A DNA stretch of 64,000 nt, from assembly GCA_016937575.1 (NCBI GenBank), contig JAFHKN010000002.1, positions 1,612,001 to 1,676,000 of the forward strand, written 5' to 3'. The stretch comes from Roseomonas aeriglobus (GTDB taxonomy: Bacteria; Pseudomonadota; Alphaproteobacteria; Sphingomonadales; Sphingomonadaceae). This document shows, piece by piece, positions 56,970 to 64,000 of the stretch (positions are counted from its first letter, which is position 1; every line of letters starts with the position of its first letter). The translations under genes and the position numbers were made by a program. The notes beneath the pieces were generated by a model that searched no databases, was not told the DNA's origin, and was given only the letters and a program-made list of their open reading frames with translations.

Positions 56970-57586
56970 TCGCCGGTATCCGAACCCGTATCGACGGGCT
57001 GCGTGACGACGCGCGGGGGGTTACCGCTGTCGAATTCGCCATCGTCGCCCCGGTGATGTGCCTGTTGCTGATGGGCGCGCTCGACGTCAGCCACACGCTC
57101 TACACCCGTGCGGTGTTGCAGGGCATCGTTCAGAAGACCGCTCGCGATTCGACGCTCGAATCGGGCGCGGAGGAAAACACCCAGACGCAGCTGGACGACA
57201 AGGTCAGGGCGCAGGCCAAGGCCATGTACAACGGCGCCACGATCGTCATCACGCGGCGCTTCTACCGCACTTTCACCGAAGCGGCGGCGGCCCGCGCGGA
57301 GACATATACCGATACCAACGACAACAAGACGTGCGATGCCGGCGAGCCGTACAGCGATGCCAATGGCAACGGTGTCTGGGACCGGGATGGCGGCAACGCC
57401 GGCCAGGGCGGGGCGAAGGATGCAACGCTCTACACGGTTCGCATGACCTACCCCCGTATCGTCCCGGTTGCCGGGTTCGTCGGCCTCGGCACCACGCAGA
57501 CGGTTACCGCACAGACCGTGCTCGAAAATCAGCCGTACGGCGACCAGGCAAGCTACGCCGCGCCGGTCGTCAGGAATTGCACATGA
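56966..57586 (+). CDS. TadE-family pilus protein with calcium-loop repeats
   Basis: A 206-residue pseudopilin-like protein. The TadE hydrophobic helix is at about residues 18-40 (GVTAVEFAIVAPVMCLLLMG). In the middle (about residues 116-141) lie two Asp/Asn loops, DTNDNKTCDAGE and DANGNGVWDRDG, of the thrombospondin-type/dockerin-like calcium-binding kind. Second gene of the Tad operon, with four-base overlaps on both sides. Likely a minor pilin or pilus-tip-type component. Confidence 0.8.
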   Translation: MIAGIRTRIDGLRDDARGVTAVEFAIVAPVMCLLLMGALDVSHTLYTRAVLQGIVQKTARDSTLESGAEENTQTQLDDKVRAQAKAMYNGATIVITRRFYRTFTEAAAARAETYTDTNDNKTCDAGEPYSDANGNGVWDRDGGNAGQGGAKDATLYTVRMTYPRIVPVAGFVGLGTTQTVTAQTVLENQPYGDQASYAAPVVRNCT

Positions 57587-58245
57587 CACTGACCACCCGT
57601 CCCCGTCCCGTGCTGCGCCGGCTGTTCGCCGACCGTCGTGCCGTGGCGCTCGTCGAATTCGCCTATGTCGTGCCCGTCTTCATCGTCATGAGCCTGACCG
57701 GGGCCGAACTGACCAATTTCGTTACGACCCGGATGCGGATCAGCCAGGTGGCGCTGCAGATTGCGGACAATGCCGCACGCATCGGTAACGGCACGCAGTT
57801 GCAGGCAAAGACGGTGTCCGAAGCCGATATCAACGACTTGCTGACCGGCGCTGGACTTCAGGCGGGCGAGCTCGACCTCTATGGTCGCGGACGGGTGATC
57901 GTCACCAGCCTGGAACCCGCGGCGAGCCCGAACACGACCGCCAAATACAAGATCGGCTGGCGGCGCTGTCGTGGGTCGAAGGTCTATACGCCGCTATATA
58001 CCACCGGCCTTGCCTCGCCGACCTTTTCCGACGGGCTCGGCCCGACGGGCCGTAAAGTCACCGCGCCGGACAATGGTGCGACGATGTTCGTCGAGGTTGC
58101 CTACGACTATCGACCGCTCATCAAGACCGGGCTGTTCGGCGACAACCAGATCGTGGAGTTCGCGTCGATGATGGTCCGCGATCGCCGCGATACGTCGACG
58201 GCACCCACAAATACGGAAAACGCGACGATCAGCAGCTGTAGCTGA
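57583..58245 (+). CDS. TadE-like pilus protein
   Basis: A 220-residue protein with the TadE helix RAVALVEFAYVVPVFIVMSL and a soluble domain containing the segments TRMRISQVALQIADNAARI and FVEVAYDYRPLIKTGLF. No calcium loops, two or three Cys near the C-terminus. Last gene of the operon. Its final codons and TGA lie in the 5' arm and loop of a perfect 18-bp hairpin. Confidence 0.8.
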   Translation: MTLTTRPRPVLRRLFADRRAVALVEFAYVVPVFIVMSLTGAELTNFVTTRMRISQVALQIADNAARIGNGTQLQAKTVSEADINDLLTGAGLQAGELDLYGRGRVIVTSLEPAASPNTTAKYKIGWRRCRGSKVYTPLYTTGLASPTFSDGLGPTGRKVTAPDNGATMFVEVAYDYRPLIKTGLFGDNQIVEFASMMVRDRRDTSTAPTNTENATISSCS

Positions 58246-58258
58246 TCGTCGCGTTTTC
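58216..58258 (+). terminator. Hairpin terminator overlapping the end of the Tad operon
   Basis: GAAAACGCGACGATCAGC (58216-58233) pairs perfectly with GCTGATCGTCGCGTTTTC (58241-58258) across a seven-base loop; the stop TGA of the last gene (58243-58245) lies in the right arm. The TTTTC at the end of the arm gives a T-rich edge. An 18-bp perfect stem is unusually long. Confidence 0.85.
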
Positions 58259-58299
58259 GTCGTAGCCCCTTCCCTCGGCTCGGCGCCGGGGTGGCGCGA

Positions 58300-59733
58300 T
58301 CAGCGATAGGTGACCTTCTTCACCGCCGCGACGACCTTGTCCGCAGTGATGAGCGCCAGCTTCTCGAGGTTCGCCGCGTACGGCAGCGGCACGTCCTCAT
58401 TGGTCACGCGCAGCACCGGCGCATCGAGGTCGTCGAAGCCGTCCTCCATCACGATCGCGGTGATTTCCGACGCGATCGAGCAGGTCGGCCAGCCTTCCTC
58501 GACCACGACCAGACGATTGGTCTTTGCGAGCGATTTCAAAACCGTCTTCTTGTCGAGCGGACGTAGCGTGCGCAGGTCGATGACCTCCGCATCGATGCCT
58601 TCCTCGGCCAGCTTGTCGGCGGCTTCGAGCGACACACCGACGCCGATCGAATAGCTGACGAGCGTCACGTCCTTGCCCGGACGCATGATGCGCGCCTTGC
58701 CGATCGGCAGGACGAAATCGTCGAGCTTCGGCACGTCGAACGAGCGACCGTACATCAGCTCGTTTTCGAGGAAGACGACCGGGTCTTCGCTGCGGATCGC
58801 CGCCTTCAGCAGACCCTTGGCGTCCTGTGCGTCATAGGGCGCGATCACGATCAATCCGGGGACGCTGGCGTACCACGGGCCATAGTTCTGCGAATGCTGC
58901 GCACCCACGCGGCTTGCCGCGCCGTTGGGACCGCGGAACACGATCGGGCAGCGCATTTGGCCGCCGGACATGTAGTTGGTCTTCGCGGCCGAATTGATGA
59001 TGTGGTCGATCGCCTGCATCGCGAAGTTGAACGTCATGAACTCGACGATCGGGCGCAGGCCCGACATCGCCGCGCCCGTGCCGATGCCGGCGAAGCCATA
59101 TTCGGTGATCGGCGTGTCGATGACGCGCTTCTCACCGAATTCGTCGAGCAGGCCCTGGGTGACCTTGTAGGCGCCCTGATATTGCGCGACTTCCTCGCCC
59201 ATCACGAACACGCGCTCGTCGGCGCGCATTTCCTCGGCCATCGCGTCGCGCAGCGCTTCGCGAACGGTCAGCTTCACCATCTCGGTGCCCTCGGGCACTT
59301 CGGGGTTCTCGACCTCGGCCTCGTGGCTCGCAGCCTCGAACAGCTGGCGCGCACCGGTCTCGACCTTTTCCTGGGAAGGATGCGCCGAATCCTCGACCTT
59401 GTCGTCCTTCTTGGCGTCGGCCTGAGCCTCCGGCGCGGGCGTATCGTCCTTCGCGGCGGCCGGAGCGGCAGCGGCGGCCGATGCATCCTCGCCCTCGGCG
59501 AGCAACGTCGCGATGACGGTGCCGACCTTCACGTTATCCGTGCCCTCGGCGACCATCAGCTTGCCGATGGTGCCTTCGTCGACGGCTTCGAATTCCATCG
59601 TCGCCTTGTCGGTCTCGATCTCGGCCATGATGTCGCCGGACTTGACCGTGTCGCCTTCCTTGACGAGCCACTTGGCGAGCGTGCCCTCTTCCATCGTGGG
59701 CGACAGTGCCGGCATCTTGATCTCAATCGGCAT
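58300..59733 (-). CDS. pdhB: Pyruvate dehydrogenase E1 component subunit beta, with lipoyl domain
   Basis: Beta subunit of pyruvate dehydrogenase E1 in the alphaproteobacterial form that carries its own lipoyl domain. 477 residues: lipoyl domain at 1-80 with the lipoyl Lys43 in [13 protein letters not shown], an Ala/Pro/Asp/Glu linker, then the E1-beta core ([40 protein letters not shown], and the [11 protein letters not shown] region) with the C-terminal domain [18 protein letters not shown]. Its ATG shares a base with the pdhA stop (TGATG). E2 and E3 are not in the window. Confidence 0.96.
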   Translation of the reverse strand: MPIEIKMPALSPTMEEGTLAKWLVKEGDTVKSGDIMAEIETDKATMEFEAVDEGTIGKLMVAEGTDNVKVGTVIATLLAEGEDASAAAAAPAAAKDDTPAPEAQADAKKDDKVEDSAHPSQEKVETGARQLFEAASHEAEVENPEVPEGTEMVKLTVREALRDAMAEEMRADERVFVMGEEVAQYQGAYKVTQGLLDEFGEKRVIDTPITEYGFAGIGTGAAMSGLRPIVEFMTFNFAMQAIDHIINSAAKTNYMSGGQMRCPIVFRGPNGAASRVGAQHSQNYGPWYASVPGLIVIAPYDAQDAKGLLKAAIRSEDPVVFLENELMYGRSFDVPKLDDFVLPIGKARIMRPGKDVTLVSYSIGVGVSLEAADKLAEEGIDAEVIDLRTLRPLDKKTVLKSLAKTNRLVVVEEGWPTCSIASEITAIVMEDGFDDLDAPVLRVTNEDVPLPYAANLEKLALITADKVVAAVKKVTYR

Positions 59734-60788
59734 CAGTACGACTCCACCAGCACTTCAGTGTACAGCTCTTCGGGGTCCGGTTCGGGCGCGCTCTCGGCGA
59801 AGTCCGCCGCTTCGTTGACGACCTTGCGGATCTCCTGCTCGACCACCTTCAGGTCGGCCTCGGTCACGCCCTGCGCTTCGAGCAGCTTCTTGACGTGATC
59901 GATCGGGTCCGACTTGTCGCGGACGGCCTGGACCTCGTCGCGGCTGCGATACTTGGCCGGGTCGGACATCGAATGGCCGCGGTAGCGATAGGTCTTCATC
60001 TCGAGGATGATCGGCCCCTTGCCCGCGCGAACCCATTCCAGCGCCGTCTCGGCCGCGCCACGCGACGCGAGCACGTCCATGCCGTCGACCTGGATACCCG
60101 GGATGCGGAACGATTCGCCGCGGCGATACAGCTGGTCTTCCGACGACGCGCGGTTGACGCTGGTGCCCATGGCGTACTGGTTGTTTTCGATCACGAAGAT
60201 GATCGGCAGCTTCCACAGCTCGGCCATGTTGAAGGCTTCGTAGACCTGGCCCTGGTTGGCCGCGCCGTCGCCGAAATAGGCCAGCGTCACGCCGCCGTCG
60301 CCCGAATATTTGTGCTTGAACGCCAGGCCCGCGCCCAGCGACACCTGCGCGCCGACGATGCCGTGGCCGCCGTAGAACTTATGCTCGGTCGAGAACATGT
60401 GCATCGACCCGCCCTTGCCCTTGGAGATGCCGGCGGCACGCCCCGTGAGCTCGGCCATGATGACCTTGGGATCGATGCCATAGGCCAGCATGTGGCCGTG
60501 GTCGCGATATCCGGTGATGACCGAATCCTTGTCGCCGTCCAGCGCCGACTGAAGGCCGACCGCGACCGCTTCCTGGCCGATGTACAGATGGCAGAAGCCG
60601 CCGATCAGGCCCAGACCGTAGAGCTGGCCCGCCTTCTCCTCGAAGCGGCGGATCAGCAGCATCTCCTTGTAGAATTGGAGCAGCTCGTCCTTGGTCGCCT
60701 CATAGGGCTTGGGCTCGGCCGGGCGTTCGCGATTGGAAATCGGCGGCTCGCCGGCGGGAGCGGTGGTGCGTGCAGGGGCTTTGGCCAC
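59733..60788 (-). CDS. pdhA: Pyruvate dehydrogenase E1 component subunit alpha
   Basis: Alpha subunit that binds thiamine diphosphate. 351 residues. Key pieces: [34 protein letters not shown], the TPP motif [20 protein letters not shown] (GDG...NQG) and the phosphorylation-loop-like [16 protein letters not shown]. An Ala/Pro/Glu-rich N-terminal extension of about 25 residues precedes the core. The ATG at 60788 is unambiguous. Follows ftsB; the pdhA-pdhB junction overlaps. Confidence 0.97.
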   Translation of the reverse strand: MAKAPARTTAPAGEPPISNRERPAEPKPYEATKDELLQFYKEMLLIRRFEEKAGQLYGLGLIGGFCHLYIGQEAVAVGLQSALDGDKDSVITGYRDHGHMLAYGIDPKVIMAELTGRAAGISKGKGGSMHMFSTEHKFYGGHGIVGAQVSLGAGLAFKHKYSGDGGVTLAYFGDGAANQGQVYEAFNMAELWKLPIIFVIENNQYAMGTSVNRASSEDQLYRRGESFRIPGIQVDGMDVLASRGAAETALEWVRAGKGPIILEMKTYRYRGHSMSDPAKYRSRDEVQAVRDKSDPIDHVKKLLEAQGVTEADLKVVEQEIRKVVNEAADFAESAPEPDPEELYTEVLVESY

Positions 60789-60893
60789 GATGCTAAGAAA
60801 CCTCGTTCCGAACGGAGTCAGGAACAGCGGCTATGGCGGGAAAGTGCACCGGCTGCAACCGGTGGCAAGCGCCGAAAATACCTTACGGAAACG

Positions 60894-61220
60894 TCAATTC
60901 AGCGGGACGATGACCTCGTCCGGGTGAACGACGTTCAGGTTCTTGCGCGTCATCTCGTCGACCATGTCGGGGTTCGCGCGCTTCGGATCGAGCAAGGCGA
61001 CACGGTTCTTGAGTTCGGAGCGCTGCTTGTCGAGCTTCTCATAGTCCGCACGCCGCTTTTCCAGCTGCCGGGAATAGTCGCGGTACGACAGGATGCCGTT
61101 GGGGCCGAGCACCGCATAATAGCCGAAGAACCCCATCAGGATCAGCGCGGCGGCCGGCAGGCCGGCACGGCGAAGGATGGCCAGGGGGGGCGTCTTGGTA
61201 CGGGCGCGGACGGCGGGCAT
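60894..61220 (-). CDS. ftsB: Septum formation initiator FtsB
   Basis: A 108-residue bitopic division protein: one span (LPAAALILMGFFGYYAVLGP) followed by a coiled coil (residues about 48-75) rich in Lys/Arg/Glu/Leu and the family tail KNLNVVHPDEVIVPLN. With FtsL and FtsQ it bridges the divisome. It sits between eno and pdhA, its common place in alphaproteobacteria. The 105 bases to pdhA have no clear terminator, so they may be co-transcribed. Confidence 0.93.
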   Translation of the reverse strand: MPAVRARTKTPPLAILRRAGLPAAALILMGFFGYYAVLGPNGILSYRDYSRQLEKRRADYEKLDKQRSELKNRVALLDPKRANPDMVDEMTRKNLNVVHPDEVIVPLN

Positions 61221-61273
61221 GGGTGATTAATCGCTTAATCAAGCGCTTGGTTCAAGAGTCTGCACTTTAAATT

Positions 61274-61413
61274 CCTCCCCGAGCTTGTCTCGGGGAGGGG
61301 GACCGCCGCCGTAGGCGGGGGTGGAGGGGCAATCCGAGGCCACCGACGGCTGGCAGGCCCCTCCACCACGCCCTTCGGGCGCGGTCCCCCTCCCCCAAAC
61401 GAGCTGGGGGAGG
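61274..61413. repeat. Mosaic inverted-repeat element between ftsB and eno
   Basis: About 140 bases of nested inverted repeats. Hairpin one: CCTCCCCGAG (61274-61283) with CTCGGGGAGG (61289-61298). Long arms: CGGGGAGGGGGACCGC (61291-61306) against GCGGTCCCCCTCCCCC (61381-61396). Inner arms GGGGTGGAGGGGC near 61317-61329 against GCCCCTCCACC near 61358. Hairpin two: CCTCCCCC (61389-61396) with GGGGGAGG (61406-61413). Ends eight bases from the eno stop. Part of the same word family as 27975-28085. Confidence 0.75.
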
Positions 61414-61420
61414 AGCTTTG

Positions 61421-62713
<1,293 letters not shown>

Positions 62714-62832
62714 CTAGATAGAGGGTGGTTTTGCGGGGCGCCTCTAACGGTTCGCCGACCGAACGGCAACGTCGATGGAACCGCCCCGCCCGCCCCTTGT
62801 TGTGGAGGCGAACCGAAGGAAGGCGTCTGATC

Positions 62833-63330
62833 ATGGCGAACGACACTGCAAACGCTGGTAATCTGGACGTGGAATTCACGCCCGAAGCCGGTCTGGAAGA
62901 CCGTTTCAACAACCGCGATGCCGAACAGGGCACGGCAACGACCGAGAAACTGCGCGGTGCCAAGCAACTGGTAAAGGACGAGGCCGGCAAGCTGACCGGC
63001 CAGGCCGGCGACAAGCTGCGCGCCTTCGCCGACGACGGAAAGGCGCGGGCGACCGGTGCGCTCGACGAACTGGCCAAGACGATCGAGGATGCGGCAACGA
63101 CCATCGACGAGAAGGTCGGTTCGCAGTTCGGCGGCTATGCCCGTTCGGCCTCGGGTGCCGTTACGAACTTCGCGGACACGCTGCGCGACAAGGACATCGA
63201 CGATCTGCTCGACGATGCCCGCGACTTCGTCCGCAAGTCGCCCGGCGTTGCGATCGGCGCGGCGGCGGCGGTGGGCTTCGTGCTCGCGCGTCTCGTCCAG
63301 TCGGGCATCGATGCCAACCGCGACGCCTGA
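62833..63330 (+). CDS. YqjD/ElaB-like (DUF883-type) membrane-anchored stress protein
   Basis: A 165-residue protein with a long charged, Ala/Lys/Asp-rich helical body and a single C-terminal span (SPGVAIGAAAAVGFVLARLV). The FVRKSPGVAIGAAAAVGFVL ending is the ElaB/YqjD/DUF883 hallmark; in E. coli such proteins tie ribosomes to the inner membrane in stationary phase. ATG 62833 follows GAAGGAAGGCG. Heads a three-gene run with the next two genes. Divergent from eno, with 131 bases between the starts. Confidence 0.78.
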   Translation: MANDTANAGNLDVEFTPEAGLEDRFNNRDAEQGTATTEKLRGAKQLVKDEAGKLTGQAGDKLRAFADDGKARATGALDELAKTIEDAATTIDEKVGSQFGGYARSASGAVTNFADTLRDKDIDDLLDDARDFVRKSPGVAIGAAAAVGFVLARLVQSGIDANRDA

Positions 63331-63355
63331 CGTCGGCATCGCGAGGGGGACTGGC

Positions 63356-63706
63356 ATGGCGGGATTGCCAAACGAGACGGAGATCGGCGTGGGCGTCGGT
63401 GACGCGATCGTACAGGTCGCCGAAGACGCGCGCGCCTACGCCCTGGCCCAGGTTGACGTCGCGAAGGCGGTCGCAAGCGCACGGTTACGGGCGGCGAAGT
63501 TCGGGCTGATCCTGGGCGTCGCCGCGGTCTTTCTTGCCGGATCGGCACTGACCGCGCTGCTCGTGGGGCTGATCCTGGCGCTCTCCACCCTGACCGGCCC
63601 CCTGCTCGCAACGGCGATCGTCACCGTCGCGGTGCTGGCGATCGCAGGTGTTCTGGGAACGATGGCAGCGTCCCGGCTGTCGCGAGCATTCGGAGGTGGC
63701 GCATGA
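63356..63706 (+). CDS. Phage-holin-type (YqjE-like) two-span membrane protein
   Basis: A 116-residue protein with two hydrophobic segments (LILGVAAVFLAGSALTALLV and LLATAIVTVAVLAIAGVLGT) and an Ala/Arg/Lys-rich N-terminal helix. This is the YqjE/DUF1469 (phage holin family superfamily III) pattern; it is not a phage lysis gene. The ATG at 63356 has GAGGGGGA upstream. Stop overlaps the start of the next gene (ATGA, 63703-63706). Confidence 0.75.
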   Translation: MAGLPNETEIGVGVGDAIVQVAEDARAYALAQVDVAKAVASARLRAAKFGLILGVAAVFLAGSALTALLVGLILALSTLTGPLLATAIVTVAVLAIAGVLGTMAASRLSRAFGGGA

Positions 63707-64000
63707 CCGAAGATGCCACCATCCTCGCTGCGCGTGCGCGCGCCCTGGCCGCCCGTGCGCGGCTCGACGCCTCGCTCGCGGTGGCAAAGCAGCGGCTGAA
63801 TCCCAAGTCACTGGCCGCGGATGCGGTCGGGACTGCCGCGGACAAGGCAAGCATGGCTGCGCAGACCAGCATCCAGGCCGTTCGCGAACGCCCTGCAATA
63901 GCCGCTGCCGTCGCGGGCGCCCTCGGCCTGGCCTTGGCGCACAAGCCACTGCTCGGCTGGGCTGCCGGATTGATCGGTCGCGACGATGCAACCGCGGCGC
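63703..64000 (+). CDS. DUF3618/YqjK-like protein, cut by the window end
   Basis: The frame runs off the right edge after about 99 codons. The visible part has a DUF3618-like helical N-terminus (LAARARLDASLAVAKQRLNP) and a hydrophobic stretch (AIAAAVAGALGLALAHKP). Translated from the preceding gene by a four-base overlap. The full length and tail are unknown. Confidence 0.62.
   Translation, partial: MTEDATILAARARALAARARLDASLAVAKQRLNPKSLAADAVGTAADKASMAAQTSIQAVRERPAIAAAVAGALGLALAHKPLLGWAAGLIGRDDATAA

Noticed and set aside
62740-62780. GTTC-N7-GAAC before the YqjD-like gene as a LexA box
   Set aside because: The half sites are inverted, not the direct repeat used by alphaproteobacterial LexA, and no promoter elements line up.
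63356-63706. Prophage because of a holin-type protein
   Set aside because: The two-span protein belongs to the YqjE-type chromosomal family and sits in a YqjD-like operon; no other phage gene is nearby.

Overview
The window is a contiguous, gene-dense, GC-rich piece of a bacterial chromosome. It reads as an alphaproteobacterium of the Sphingomonadales, most likely Sphingomonas or a close relative. The basis is the protein character of recA, gyrA and alaS, the class-typical gene orders trpF-trpB-trpA-accD-folC and eno-ftsB-pdhA-pdhB, lineage-type small proteins (DUF1467, probably DUF6628), and LexA boxes of the alphaproteobacterial direct-repeat form GAAC-N7-GAAC. I saw no rRNA, tRNA, CRISPR array, prophage or insertion sequence. 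This is mostly core genome with small accessory patches.

Layout. 1-5.4 kb: the 5' part of rpsB, a small membrane-protein gene behind an SOS-type promoter, the phosphatidylethanolamine pair psd-pssA, a PhyH-type oxygenase, and icd. 5.5-17.9 kb: a CPA2 antiporter, alaS, a TPR protein, a Tat-exported M24 peptidase, a dicarboxylate symporter, a GST, a methyltransferase with an odd insertion, and recA with its LexA box. 18-22.5 kb: an M28 peptidase, DUF1467, and the tonB-exbB-exbD-exbD energy-transduction operon ending in a textbook terminator. 22.7-29.9 kb: an exported protein, a GNAT protein, then the tightly coupled trpF-trpB-(small membrane protein)-trpA-accD run followed by folC. 29.9-42.3 kb: an AmpG-like permease, a Rieske oxygenase, a response regulator, rluB-rsmD, an M20 amidohydrolase with its MFS partner, a coupled GFA-protein/histidine-kinase pair, uvrD with a LexA box in its core promoter, and a Phd/VapC toxin-antitoxin pair. 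42.4-49.6 kb: a glycine-zipper protein, gyrA-DUF952, a lipoprotein zinc protease, an aminopropyltransferase-like protein and DUF488. 49.5-54.9 kb: a lipid-looking cluster (lysoplasmalogenase, GbsR/MarR regulator, fatty-acid desaturase, membrane protein), trmFO, an EF-hand protein and a degenerate squalene/phytoene-synthase-like protein. 55-58.3 kb: a three-gene Tad pilus operon. 58.3-64 kb: eno-ftsB-pdhA-pdhB on the minus strand, then a YqjD/YqjE-like envelope operon running off the end.

How the parts connect. Three separate loci (a small membrane protein, recA, uvrD) carry the same LexA-box type, so one DNA-damage response is written three times across the window. The small membrane protein is the unexplained member. 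A second unexplained small membrane protein is wedged between trpB and trpA with start/stop overlaps on both sides, so its translation is probably tied to tryptophan synthase. Intergenic space is dominated by GC-rich inverted repeats (REP/MITE-like), one of which lies inside the rluB coding sequence.
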